A stretch of 64,000 bases of DNA, taken from positions 496,001-560,000 of the forward strand of contig JAMXDE010000032.1 of the NCBI GenBank assembly GCA_026770025.1, written 5' to 3'. Source of the stretch: Craspedostauros australis (taxonomy: Eukaryota; Bacillariophyta; Bacillariophyceae; Mastogloiales; Achnanthaceae). This document shows positions 22,214-32,942 of the stretch, in pieces. The notes under the pieces are model-generated. The model searched no databases, was not told the DNA's origin, and saw only the letters and a program-made list of their open reading frames with translations. Numbering within the stretch: the first letter of the stretch is position 1; the number at the start of each line of letters is the position of its first letter. A program made the position numbers and the translations under genes.

Positions 22214-23452
22214 TCAAGCAGCGGGCCCCACAACGGGCCGCGGATCTGCCAACAACCCGGTCGATGACTGCAAACAAGGCATGGCCACCGCCCACTTGCT
22301 CTTCCTTGCGACCGCCGGGTCGGACCTTGGATGGAATGGACGTTGATCCATGCCTGTTGCCATGGACTGTCGGCACGTCGTGGTTGCCTGCTGGTGCGAC
22401 GCGTCCTGCCAGTGCGACGAGGCGGCCGTGCTCCAGAAGTTGAAGCTGTGGGCGCAGAGCCACGTGGCGTCCGTCAAGTCGCTGGACGACATGCGCACGC
22501 AGATGCGCGATGACGCTGTTGCGTTGTTCTGCTCACTGTCACGAGCAGGATCATGATCATCCTGCTGCGTCGTCTCCATGTCGTTACCGCCACGATCCTC
22601 ATCATCATTGTTGTTGTTGTCGTTATTGTTGTTGTTGTGTCCGTCCCAGCTGCTGTCGCTGCTGCCATCATGCTGCGTCTCGTCGACATCATCGAGGGTA
22701 TGGTGCGATGACTCTTCGCGTTCGCTGCTGCGAGTGTGATCGGACGATGGACATGCCAAGGCCGATCGCGTGGACTTCGTTCTGCGCACGTACTGCTGCA
22801 CGTACATCTCGTCGCAGTAGGCACGGTGCAAGGCCTCCTGGACGCAGGAGTCGCACATGTCGGCGTAGCACTCTGCCAGGACGTCGGCGTCGTGCTCCTC
22901 CTCCTCTCTCTGATAGTCTTGCTCCGTCAGCACGGCGTGGGCTGCTTCCCATCGACGATGCTTGCGTTGCAGCAGCGTCGACGATGTGCGGCCTTCGAGT
23001 CCGCGCATGCAGAAGTCGTCCGTCTCACTGTCGGTGTCGCCTTCGAAGTCGGCGTCGCGTAGCGTTGTTGGCGACGCAACCGCGTTCCAATCTCGGCCGC
23101 TACCCTCGGCGAGCGCTTCTCGTCTCGCTAACAGCATCTCGTGCAGCTCGACCGTGCGTTGATCGCGCACGCGGAAATGCTCGTAGTCTTCCGCGGTCCA
23201 CCACAGCTGCATGCTTGGTGCGAATGGGATCGGTCGCACGCGGACGACGTTGCGGAATCGGACCCGGCGCTGTTTCGTTGCATCGCTTGTGGGCATGTGC
23301 AGCGCTATGAGTGGTTGCGATGTGATCGCTTGCATGGTGGAAGTCAGTGTCATGGAGTTGCGCTGGAGTTGGTGGGTGTTGTGCAATACGGAGCGTGGTT
23401 GCTCGTTGGTTTGGCCTTGGGCGCAGCTGGTCTCAATATTACGTTTGTGCAT
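22214..23452 (-). CDS. RGLE/AVLxEQ family protein, copy 1 (unknown function)
   Basis: A 412-aa single frame from an ATG at 23452. I recognise no named domain, but blocks are shared with the protein at 32037-32942. They are a basic-hydrophobic stretch RRVRFRNVVRVRPIP (about 62-76) with LWWTAEDYEHFR after it, then MRGLEGRTSSTLLQRKHRR, AHAVLTEQDYQRE and LAECYADMCDSCVQEALHRAYCDE (about 148-220). The C-terminal half is low complexity: a run of Asn/Asp (HNNNNNDNNNND), Ser, His and Gln, likely disordered. No signal peptide or membrane span. Soluble, possibly nuclear or regulatory, is only a guess. Confidence 0.7.
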   Translation of the reverse strand: MHKRNIETSCAQGQTNEQPRSVLHNTHQLQRNSMTLTSTMQAITSQPLIALHMPTSDATKQRRVRFRNVVRVRPIPFAPSMQLWWTAEDYEHFRVRDQRTVELHEMLLARREALAEGSGRDWNAVASPTTLRDADFEGDTDSETDDFCMRGLEGRTSSTLLQRKHRRWEAAHAVLTEQDYQREEEEHDADVLAECYADMCDSCVQEALHRAYCDEMYVQQYVRRTKSTRSALACPSSDHTRSSEREESSHHTLDDVDETQHDGSSDSSWDGHNNNNNDNNNNDDEDRGGNDMETTQQDDHDPARDSEQNNATASSRICVRMSSSDLTDATWLCAHSFNFWSTAASSHWQDASHQQATTTCRQSMATGMDQRPFHPRSDPAVARKSKWAVAMPCLQSSTGLLADPRPVVGPAA

Positions 23453-26400
23453 GGTGGGATGTTAGATTTGTGAGCTCGAGTTTTATGAACCCCTCCAGGG
23501 CAATGGACGGTCCCTTGTTCCAGCAAAGCAGTGAGGTCGCAGGCGCGAGCATGGTGGGATGAGGGTGTGATCGTTTGCGTGATGACGGAGCCCACAGGAA
23601 TTGCACCTGGATCGCGGGGTGGTATACTCCGCGCCCTTCGCTTGTACTTGTAAGCGTTACCAAAGATGGGCGACACGTCTGATGAGTACCCGGACAGTGC
23701 AAAGCTGCCTTCTCTGTGATGTGCTGTTGGACGATGTGACGTGATGCACCCACGCCAACGCGATGCAGCACACCACATTACCAATGCCATACTCCACAAT
23801 GTGATGGCTCCATGGACACAGTTCTTGATGCGATGTGTTGGGGATGAAATTGACTCTATGGTTCGTGGGCCAACCTCTGCCTTCCTTCAAAATGTGACGG
23901 AAGGGGCGGATCTTAGTGGATGTGCGTGATCGTTGGCAGCCCTCGATTTTTATCATCGCAGTTCTCCGCATCCTCAGATGTCAGCCATGCACACAACACA
24001 TAGAGGGTTGCCGGTAATTCTTGCGTATCACCTTCATTTGTTCGGATCTTGGCCTCATTTTGTTCCAGGGGAAGTGAATGCTGCCGTATCATGACATTCA
24101 TCACAGCAGGCGCTGCTTGGATCACATGGCCGTCATTCATTGAACTCTCACCATCACACAAGCCCCCCTCAACTTGTAACCGTTTGTCCAGACACTCTGA
24201 TGTTCTCCTGTTTTTTGTGACGGTTGTCAAGTATAAGAATATATACGATGACGTTGAAGATTTTGCGACCATCGGTACATCCCTGACCATCAATCTGCCT
24301 GAAACAGTGCCCAGGAAAGGATGTGGCAGGAAGCCAACAGCCAGCGACTCAAATTTCCCATCAAGCGGTTCCTTCAAGACGCTATGGTTGCGCGACCTTC
24401 GCTTATGCTGTTCCGGGCAAGGCACGGAGAGGGCGGGAGATCGCAGGATGGCAAGCGTCGTGCACCCATGCTCCTGGCAGGACAAACGCCAACACGAGAA
24501 GATCTGGTGATCGATGATTAAGTGCTGCGATTTGGCCTCAAATGGTTGGAATCACATGGCATGGCAGGGCATGGCTTGGTATTGCACAGCGTGCAGGAAT
24601 GTATAGTGCAGATTGATGGGTCCATCATTGTATTCAATAGAATGCAAGAGCGAGAGCGACCAACCTCTATCCTCTCCAAGACTTGTATTGAGATCCAAAC
24701 TAGTGGAGCATTGGTTTGACTTGATGCCATGGACAGGTGTAAAGGGCCGCAGCAATCGTGCCATTCATCATGCGCACGGCAACCCGACTTGTTCGCGTGA
24801 TCGATCGGAACAGTTTAGCTTGAAGACTCCGAGCGTTCACGTATTTGAAGGCGACGGCGAAGATACTTTGTTTGTGCGTGGTTGTTTATCGTCCTGCTCA
24901 GCGATGCTCGCAACAGGTACCAACTACGTACGAGGGACCACCATGGTGATCGTGTACACATAAGGGCGTGTGGTTGCGTTGGTGGTGGCTGCACTGGCTG
25001 GTCTGGTTCGTATGCTTCTCTTGGGGGACTGGACGGGAGTCAACTCCAACAAATTCGAGGGGAAACAAGTCTACAGGGAATCTTGCCGCATCGGGAGGGT
25101 GCGCGAAGTGGAGTGGACTCGTTCCGTGCCATGCCCAACCAAAGGCGCTCGCTTTGCGCTTTGGCGCTGTGCACGCCCGTGCGGTGACAATGGTTGCGAC
25201 TCGAACAACAACGGGATGCGACTTTTGTGATTTCGTGTTGTGCTGACCATGGGCGCGACCATGCCCAATCTCGAACCGGCGAGGGAGCGCATCCATGCAA
25301 GTCCAATGGGGTCTTGCTTGCAATCTTGCTTCAGGCGGTGCTTCCCATGTGCGATGCGACCTTCAATGATTCGCGAAAAGCATCGGCTGGTGGCACCGCC
25401 ATTGAATCGTGCCGTTGCGCAAGATGATGTACGTACGTATGGTTGGTTGGTCTTGCCACAGCAAAGCATCACCCAGCACAGCGCTTCGATGAAAGCAAGT
25501 GTCTTTTTCCTTCACCCGAACATCGCCGTTCCGTCCAAGACCAAACCATGGTTTGATATCGTTGTGTTCACGAGGTTCTGACATTGATCGACACGTCGCC
25601 AACCGATCCAAGCCATGACTGTGGAGTACAGTTGGTACCGACCAGGCAAGAGCAACACGATCCACCGTCAAGGCGGAAGAAGTCTCATTTTGGTCTTGCA
25701 TGAGCTTGACTGTACGTCACGGCAAAGCAAGCGACTTCGATGAGTCGCGTTGCGTAGAGTTGCAACATACGGAATGCTCAACCCCACGAAAGGCACTCTC
25801 TGGTCGTGTTCTGCCCATCTTGTGTCGTGCGTTTGCCATCCATCACGTCCGTGCGCATTCATTCATTCAGTCAAAGAAATCTGATTGCGCGCAGGTAGTC
25901 GACACACAGATCCCTGGCAGACTGCAACCCAAGGTCTTGCTTCAACTCTCTTTGGTCCATCGAATAATGAGCCGACGACTCCGCAGCATGCCTATGCCAG
26001 TTGGGACTGTGCAATCAGCCTTGACCAGAAGCCAAGACAGTTAGTCTTGCTGTGCTTGATGTCTTGATCGTGCTTACGATGCTCACCATAAGTTCTGCGG
26101 ACTCCTTGTTCGATGATGTACTACCTAGGTAAGGTGTGATCATGGTACGTTACGAGTAGTGTGAGTCGAACACATCATTGGTCTTGCATTGTTCATGCAC
26201 TGCTTGGCTAGCTGGCTGGTTGTATGGGAGAGCATTGCGTTTGGATTTGAGAGAGGTTGGATTGTGGGTGATCGGAGATGGAAAGGGGTTGTGTTCATTG
26301 CAACTCCTCGGCTCATGCAGTTTGTTCTCGGGATTGGGTGATGGCGATGGTACCAACACATGCCATGGTGCTGACCTCTGTGTGTTCTTGATTGTTTTTT

Positions 26401-26706
26401 TTTTGCTTCGGTTCTTGAGAATTCACCATCTTGGTCTTGATCGTGAAATTGAATGCGGTTCTGAGTTGACGGAACGGCAACTCCCCTCTGTCCACATCAC
26501 TCAACACGACAAAAGCGGGATCACGATGGTGCAGAACCACACTTTCCGTCCACATCGCCAGATGGAAGTTGATTCTGCTCTGCTCTACTGGATACAAGTA
26601 CAGAGCGCGCACGTACCGATACTGGCGCTGGTACGAGCTATTGCCATACTGCCTCTCCAAAGAGGTGTGGGCCACTCCGCATGAGCATTCGATGCACACA
26701 GGCTTG
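23453..26706. other. Long intergenic region, no gene seen
   Basis: Three kilobases without a convincing coding frame on either strand. Frames up to 190 codons (for example minus 23913-24485) have no recognisable motif and mirror each other on both strands, as expected by chance in this composition. A T8-10 run is present at about 26395-26403. Confidence 0.5.
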
Positions 26707-27747
26707 TCACCATCGTCCGAAAAGAGAAAACGGAAAGAACCCCTTCTCTTCAGCTGCAGCCTTTCCCGCTCGCTGGGCTCTCTCTTCAAGCCATTCCAAC
26801 CGTTGCCTCATGGAACTGGCCTGCAGAACCGACAGGTCCATCCGCGAGGACTGCACGCGCTGTGCGATCTGGCTGGCGACGGCAAAGCTCTGCAGCTCGT
26901 TGCGAAATGCGGCATGATCAACGGTGGCCAATGACGTTCGGTCCAGAATGCTTTGAATCCTGCCAAAGTCGTCACCGTTGGTGCTGTCTGCAGATTCCAT
27001 GCCAAGCCGCTTCTTGAGTTTCGATAGACGTTCCTCAATTGCATGGTCATCGCCACCATCATCATCATCGCTGTCGAACAACCACGACACTTCTGCCATC
27101 ACAAAGGGCGAATCATCCATACCGCCGCCGCCATTCTGCAGAATCGATTCGATCCGAAATCGCGCAATCGCGATGGCATTGAATCGAATCCGACGACGTT
27201 CGCAAGTCCCATCCCGCGTGGGTCCTTCGAGGGAATCGTGGACGTAGCAGACGACGCCGACATCGCCACGTTCAAAGACGGGCACGATCGGTTCGACGCC
27301 GCCGCGGATGAGCTGTGCCTTGTGCGAGGCGAAGGCAGCACCGAACAGTTTGCGATCATCGGGCTGCGCCAAGACGTGCTCGCATAATGCCAAATACCGG
27401 GGTTCGTAGAGATTCAACCGGAGGCTGTCCGTGGGGAATCGCACGGTCTTGCGCAGCGGGAAGATTGGCAGATGGAACGTTGACGGCTTTGGTGTTGGGA
27501 TCTCCGATTCGGATGGTGACATGGACATTCTCAACGATAGTTTTCTGTCACTCGCAGATCGCTGCTGTCTCGAGCTCATTGATTGCAACGCATGTTGATG
27601 TTGTCGTCGTGACACGTGGGATCGCATCGCAGTTGGTCTTGTCGAAGATGTGGTGGCAAACGCACCCGCCTCCATGATCAGGATCGCCAGGAGCAGAAGC
27701 TGCAGCCACCATGACATCATGGTGAAACGGATCGGTGCGGATCGCAT
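26707..27747 (-). CDS. LON substrate-binding domain protein, plastid-targeted type
   Basis: A 346-aa frame from the ATG at 27747. Residues about 10-22 (MMSWWLQLLLLAILIMEAG) are signal-peptide-like and are followed by AFATTSSTRP, a Phe directly after the expected cleavage site and then a Ser/Thr/Arg-rich stretch. That is the bipartite pattern of diatom plastid proteins (ASAFAP-like). From about 82 the LON N-domain begins: LPIFPLRKTVRFPTDSLRLN, LYEPRYLALCEHVL, FGAAF, VGVVCYVHD, RFRIESIL. No ATPase or Ser-Lys protease domain follows, so this is a stand-alone LON-domain protein like those known from plants and cyanobacteria. The C-terminus is helical and basic. Confidence 0.85.
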   Translation of the reverse strand: MRSAPIRFTMMSWWLQLLLLAILIMEAGAFATTSSTRPTAMRSHVSRRQHQHALQSMSSRQQRSASDRKLSLRMSMSPSESEIPTPKPSTFHLPIFPLRKTVRFPTDSLRLNLYEPRYLALCEHVLAQPDDRKLFGAAFASHKAQLIRGGVEPIVPVFERGDVGVVCYVHDSLEGPTRDGTCERRRIRFNAIAIARFRIESILQNGGGGMDDSPFVMAEVSWLFDSDDDDGGDDHAIEERLSKLKKRLGMESADSTNGDDFGRIQSILDRTSLATVDHAAFRNELQSFAVASQIAQRVQSSRMDLSVLQASSMRQRLEWLEERAQRAGKAAAEEKGFFPFSLFGRW

Positions 27748-27777
27748 CGGTTCTTCCTTGTGGCACTCTACTCAGAG

Positions 27778-27797
27778 AGAGAGAGAGAGAGAGAGAG
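27778..27797. repeat. (GA)n microsatellite upstream of the LON gene
   Basis: An alternating GA tract 30-50 bp upstream of the LON gene ATG, probably in its leader. Confidence 0.7.
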
Positions 27798-28368
27798 TCG
27801 TATTGGGAATGTGGCACTTGTAGCGGTTGTGGTAGTGGCAGCCAGCTTTGGTCTGTTCTATCTGCTCTCACTTGGGCCTGTGCTTTTGCTTGAATTGCAA
27901 GTCACCTTCGTTATGTAGTATAGTCAGAGAATGTGTCCTCGTCGCCCTTCGTCATCGTTGTGTCTATTATCACATCAACACAGTCTTCTTGACTATCGTG
28001 CCACGTTGCCATCGTTGGTGTCATTGATGTTGATGCGTTGCGTTGGTCATTGGTCGTCAACAGTCTTCTTCTTCCTTGGTTGGTGCGTGGTTCCGACGAA
28101 AACTGCGCGCGCTTTCGACTCGTACGACTGGTGTGCTTTCCTCCAATCGTGTTGAAGCAAACGGAGAGCTTGGGGTGGCTCAATTGACGAGGGTGTGGTC
28201 ATGTTACCAATAGTATGATAACTACTAATGCACCCTCGTATAGTAGTCGTATGGTACATACGGATACTCGCACACCACACATGCATACGCAATCGATCCC
28301 AATAGCAACAATAATGCCATACTCTACTGTAATCTGCAACTACAACTGATTCATCTCCCGCGGAGACT
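27798..28368. other. Intergenic, no gene seen
   Basis: Spacer between two minus-strand genes. No supported coding frame. Confidence 0.6.
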
Positions 28369-30228
28369 TCATTGATCACGCTCCCTCAGTTTGGACAAAG
28401 TGATCCATAGCCCAGCGTCCTTTCGATGTTGCACGATTCGTTCCTCATCCGACGTCAACCACAGATCGGACCAATCCAAACCACCGCATTTGGAGAGCTG
28501 ATACTCGGTGCTCTTGCAGAATTCCGGATCCCACTGCGCATGAATCTTGCTCGTCAGCATGGGCGCGCGGAAGAAGGATGGATGCGTGGCGACGTGCACG
28601 CTGCCCTCGCCGCAGACGGAACGCACGGTGCGCGGCATGATCTTGTCGATCGGTTTCACTGCGTAGTATCGTTGCCGTTTGCTCTTCCATAACATGGCGC
28701 CGACGTCGCTTCTCAGCGTGTCCAGCAAGGCTTCGTAACCTTGCTTGGAGATCCAGTAGCAGTAGGCACCCCAGATTGGCATGCCGCCGGGTCTGGGCTG
28801 TTTGCTCGCCGGTCCATCGCCTGTTGCATCTGCTGCATCTGCTGACTTTGCTTGACCTTGCGATGGAGGATCGTTTTGATCATTGCTGGTGTGTACAGGT
28901 GCTGCAACCTCTGCCAAACTGCAATCTCCGACGGCATCCTCAAGATCCATCTCTGCCAGGTCCTCTTCCAGATTGTCGATGGTTGGGTACGGAAAGATAG
29001 TGGGGACTTGTGTATTAGTACCATAAGCAGCTTTGGTCGATCCATTGCCGTCGCATGGCTTGAACTTTCGCTTGGGAGAGTGACGGTCCATGATCCATTG
29101 GAGGTTGGCAATTGGTCCCAACCATCCGTATATCCTCATGTGGCAGTGCTGCGAGTGTTTCGTTTGTTCTGCTTGCTCCGGCTGTTCTGGTGATAGTGCT
29201 TGTGGGGTTGGCAGCTGCCTCTCAGCTCGTTCCTGGTGTTGTTGCTGTTCCGATGGCAGCTGCTCATTCTCTTCCCATTGTCGACTCGCATCGATCGTCA
29301 GATGGATCCGTTCCGCTGCATCCAACCATCGCCTTGTCTGCGCGACATCTTCCGTTGGTGCTGCTAATGACGCTGTTGTTTCCTTTGCACGACCATCCGA
29401 CCGTACAGCGCGCACGTTGTCTTCCAGGATGATATCGAACCCTTCCTTGACCAACCGTTTCATTGCAATCAGATGCGCCAATGTACATGCCAGCACGGCG
29501 CGGCCGCGATTCACGGTCTTGGCCTTGCGCCAGAGTTCAATCGAGTAATGTAACTTTCGGTCCTCGGCGCTGCCACGTCTTGGGTAGGATGGTGGAGCCT
29601 GAGCTTGTGCTTGCGATGCATCTTGTCGTCTGACGCATTCATATTCGTACCCGCCAATCTCGACTGGCACAGCGTTCAAACATTCGAAGTACGCTTCCGA
29701 TGGGTTGATCTTGACAAATGCCTGCGACTGTTGTTGCTGTTGCAGTTGCTGCTGCTGTTGCTGCTTGTTATTTGCTTCGGTGGATGAAGATGATGCGGTT
29801 GCTGCCGGCTGGTGCCCACCTGAATCTTTTCCTTCAGAACATTCCTTGACCTTCTTTCTATCTTCGACATCCCTCTGCTGTTGCTCTTCGTTCGCCATAT
29901 CTCTCAGCAACAGTTGCTTGCGATGACGCTCCTGCTCATCCAGCCACTCCTGAGATGCTTGCCGCAGCGCCTCCCATTCCGCTTTGGGCAGCAATCCTGC
30001 ATCGTTGGCATGCGCATAGAACATCGATCGATTGCGCAAGCTTCGAGATGAGACCCCTTGCGAGAATTGCGGCGTTTCGAATGCCTGGGAGAGCTGCGGA
30101 TCCGTCGTGAACATCTGCAGTATCTGATCCTGCCGTTCGCCTCCCATCGTGATGACGAGGGGGCGCAACTTGCGCTTGGTTCTGATGTTTGGCACGGTGT
30201 CATCATCATGAGGAGAAGGGACGTTCAT
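28369..30228 (-). CDS. GT25-like glycosyltransferase with poly-Gln insert
   Basis: A 619-aa single frame from the ATG at 30228. The core at about 238-273, VNRGRAVLACTLAHLIAMKR then EGFDIILEDNVRAV, matches the GT25 (LPS/procollagen glycosyltransferase) pattern of 'EIGC-SH...EDD', with Asn replacing the last Asp. The C-terminal third has MPIWGAYCYWISKQGYEALL and YYAVKPIDKIMPR, like the GT25 'WG...Y-IS...D' end. Low-complexity inserts separate these parts: an N-terminal helical Gln/Arg stretch, QQQQQQLQQQQQ near 156-167, a Glu/Gln segment and an Ala/Asp/Gly segment. No signal peptide or membrane span is visible, which is unusual for a Golgi enzyme; a missing upstream exon or a cytosolic role is possible. 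Confidence 0.65.
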   Translation of the reverse strand: MNVPSPHDDDTVPNIRTKRKLRPLVITMGGERQDQILQMFTTDPQLSQAFETPQFSQGVSSRSLRNRSMFYAHANDAGLLPKAEWEALRQASQEWLDEQERHRKQLLLRDMANEEQQQRDVEDRKKVKECSEGKDSGGHQPAATASSSSTEANNKQQQQQQLQQQQQSQAFVKINPSEAYFECLNAVPVEIGGYEYECVRRQDASQAQAQAPPSYPRRGSAEDRKLHYSIELWRKAKTVNRGRAVLACTLAHLIAMKRLVKEGFDIILEDNVRAVRSDGRAKETTASLAAPTEDVAQTRRWLDAAERIHLTIDASRQWEENEQLPSEQQQHQERAERQLPTPQALSPEQPEQAEQTKHSQHCHMRIYGWLGPIANLQWIMDRHSPKRKFKPCDGNGSTKAAYGTNTQVPTIFPYPTIDNLEEDLAEMDLEDAVGDCSLAEVAAPVHTSNDQNDPPSQGQAKSADAADATGDGPASKQPRPGGMPIWGAYCYWISKQGYEALLDTLRSDVGAMLWKSKRQRYYAVKPIDKIMPRTVRSVCGEGSVHVATHPSFFRAPMLTSKIHAQWDPEFCKSTEYQLSKCGGLDWSDLWLTSDEERIVQHRKDAGLWITLSKLRERDQ

Positions 30229-32036
30229 TTTTGCTCAATCTGGACCTGCTGCGATGATGCCTTCTTTGTTGCTCCAGTCGCTGAGGGTGGTGGAGCTGTT
30301 CCCGTCGTCTTCGTTTCGTAGTGATCTTCTTGGACGGCCAATAGAGTTGTCGATGGCATAAGGGTGTGGAACAAGTTGGTGGTCGTCGGTGGTTGTTGCC
30401 ATTCGTCGTTGCCGGTTGTTGGTGGTTGTTGGTGGTTGAAAGTTGTGGTGGTTGATGGGTCATTCGTCTGTTCGTCATTTTTGTTTCACTCCATTCAATC
30501 ACGCTCCAAACACGATTGCATATAGAGTTGACCCATCCGACTACTATTTTGTCTAAAACCGCTCGTCGTAGTCGTGTTGTCCGAATGGCCTCATGTCACT
30601 TCACCGACATCATCGCCGACGGACTTGATCCAACGAGTCGACGTGCTCCCACAACAACAACACTTTTGTGCACCGAGGGGTCATCGCATGTCAACGGTCA
30701 CTACGTGACGCGAAGTGCTGTGGAATGCGCGACTGCGTGTCTGGCGGTCGCTGCAGTCGGCGGCTAAATGTTTGGAGTCATCCCGACCAGCTCATGGGGA
30801 CAAAGGGTGGTTGTGATACGGATTCTCGTAGCTCGTATGGCGTGGTAGCAAGCGCGATTGGGCCTGGAGGAAGAGTATCACTGATTGTTGGGCTTGTGTT
30901 CTGTTCGCGTCGCGCATTTCGGAATCGACTTTGCTGGTTTTTCGAGAACGGAGCGTTTCCTGTTTCTGGCGACACAAGGAGTGGCCACGATGTTCGGAGT
31001 TGTTCGATGCTGTGATGTGTACGGCGTACCGGTACCGTGGATGCGCGATGCTGCAAGAGGTTGTTCGCAGCGTCAATCAGCTCCCATGGCTTCCCCGCGA
31101 ACTCCAACAACGACAGCCATGCTGCATTTGCATGCGCGGTGGAACCAAGGAGAGCGGTCCAGGTGTTGTTGCATCGATTGTATGGTTCTCTATTAGAGTG
31201 TTATGGTATTGGTGCTTTGCTTGTATGGTTTGGTTTGGTTTAATGGGTCAGATGTGGGGTGTTTGCTGAAATCTGCTCTTCTTTTGGTCTAGAGGAAAAC
31301 TGGCTCGGATGGTGGTTACCCGAGATAGTCTATTGATTCAAGATTGTGTTGGTTGTTGTGGTTGCGTGTGTGTGTGTGTGTGTGTGTGGTTGATGGATTG
31401 GTTGGTTGCGTCGCTGTTGAGAGAGAGCGGCTGGTAACACCGGCGGAAGCTGTGGTTTGGTGAGGCGATGGGGAGGGCATCCAACGCTGGTCAATCAACC
31501 GATCGATTGACCGGTTGGGTGGCTGACGGTGTTGTGCTGTTTCATCCGACACGGTTTCGGAAAGCGTCTGGTGCCTGTGCAAGGCATGCGACAGCTTCGG
31601 GGGCAGCAACTCGTTGGTGTCCCCTTGTCTACCTCCTCTGAAAGGATGGGTGTGGAGTATCGTACTCCTGTCCCATGGCAGAGTGTGGTAGGGTGCACCA
31701 CATCCCATCGCTCGCGCTTGATCGTCTCGTTGGTGACGGTGCGGCTTGTATGGATGAGCGTATTGGTATGTGCCGTACACCACCGCCTGGTTGGGGAAGG
31801 GTCACTCTCACGAGCAGCGTGTTGGGGATGGCTGCTGCTGCGGCTTGTTGTTCCCAACCGCGCATGGGACCAAATGGCTGACAACGGAACTGCATGGTGC
31901 CCGTGACCGGGCAAAGCAGCTCAAGGACCACCCAAGCTGGTGGTCGGCGTCATCGTCAGTGTTTGTGGTTGTGCGAGCCTTCGCTGCTTCCGCTGTGGGG
32001 ATGGATGGGCATCGGTGATGCCGAGGAGGTCCTTGT
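30229..32036. other. Intergenic, (GT)n tract, no gene seen
   Basis: Contains an (GT)n run at about 31368-31388 and TTG/GGTTGTTGG-type low-complexity DNA at 30370-30440. No supported gene. Confidence 0.55.
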
Positions 32037-32942
32037 TCAAGCTGCAGCGGCTCGTCTGCGACCTGTGGCCGCGCTGGAGCGAGCGGCGCCGCCTCGTGAG
32101 GAGACCATCTTGATGCGACCGTTGCGGGCCGCGAACAAGGGAGATCCTCCGAAGCCGAGGTTGCGGCGGCCGGATGATGGAGCTGATGGCAGGGAGATGC
32201 GTATCAGCAGCGTCTCGGACATGCCCACCTGGAGGTCCTTGGGGAGGTTCTGGATGTAGTCCGCGACGGCGAACTCGTCTCGACGGCCCATGTTGGTGGC
32301 GGCCTGCTGGGCGTGGTAGGAGTACTGCCTGTAGAGGACGGCCAGAGTCTCGACCTCGTGGAGGCGCATGTTCCGCTGCCTCGCCTGCTCTCCCAGCACG
32401 GCCATCATGCTGTTGACCTGCGTGTCGCGGCGTCGTTGCGATCCCGCTCCGCTCCTGCATTCGAGGCCGCGCGTGGAGACTTCGTCCGTGTCGCGCAGCA
32501 GCTCCTTGTTCCGCATCCGGGCGATGATGTCCCTGTACGAGCGCTTGATCTCCGCGAACTCGTCGCGCGAGAACCAGACGCAGGCGCGTTCGTCCTCGCT
32601 CATGTCCTGCCATCGCTCGATCTCGTGGATGTCGGCCTGGACGTCCGCTCCGAGCTCGGCAGTCTCGTCTCCGGCTTGTCCAAAGCCGCTTCCGAACGAC
32701 ACCGACTTCTTCGCCTTGCCCACTGGCTTGGAGGCGGCAGCGGCAACATCAGCGGCCGCGGCCTTGGTTCCTGCTCTGGTGATGCTGGATCTCTTCTTCA
32801 GGATGCTGCGGTCTGGCCTGGGCAGCTGGGCGCTCTTGCATCGCGGCTGGAGCTCGATGTGTTGCGGTTGCGACATGGTCAATTGGCTTTCGCTGCTGCA
32901 GCTGCTGCTATCGTTAGCGTTTGGGGCCGTTGTCGGTGCCAT
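32037..32942 (-). CDS. RGLE/AVLxEQ family protein, copy 2 (unknown function)
   Basis: Starting at the first in-frame ATG (32942) this is 301 aa. The frame extends further upstream without an ATG. Shared blocks with the protein at 22214-23452: KKSVSFGSGF (compare RRVRFRNVV), VWFSRDEFAEIKRSYRD, TRGLECRSGAGSQRRRD, MMAVLGEQARQR, LAVLYRQYSYHAQQAAT and a following DEF. N-terminal 120 residues are Ser/Ala/Lys-rich with RPDRSILKKR, and the C-terminus is Arg/Ala/Gly-rich. No membrane segment. Function unknown. It is the better-preserved member for defining the family core (about residues 110-225). Confidence 0.7.
   Translation of the reverse strand: MAPTTAPNANDSSSCSSESQLTMSQPQHIELQPRCKSAQLPRPDRSILKKRSSITRAGTKAAAADVAAAASKPVGKAKKSVSFGSGFGQAGDETAELGADVQADIHEIERWQDMSEDERACVWFSRDEFAEIKRSYRDIIARMRNKELLRDTDEVSTRGLECRSGAGSQRRRDTQVNSMMAVLGEQARQRNMRLHEVETLAVLYRQYSYHAQQAATNMGRRDEFAVADYIQNLPKDLQVGMSETLLIRISLPSAPSSGRRNLGFGGSPLFAARNGRIKMVSSRGGAARSSAATGRRRAAAA

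Noticed and set aside
23913-24485. 190-codon minus-strand frame
   Set aside because: No motif, no ATG context or splice signals, and a comparable frame exists on the other strand.
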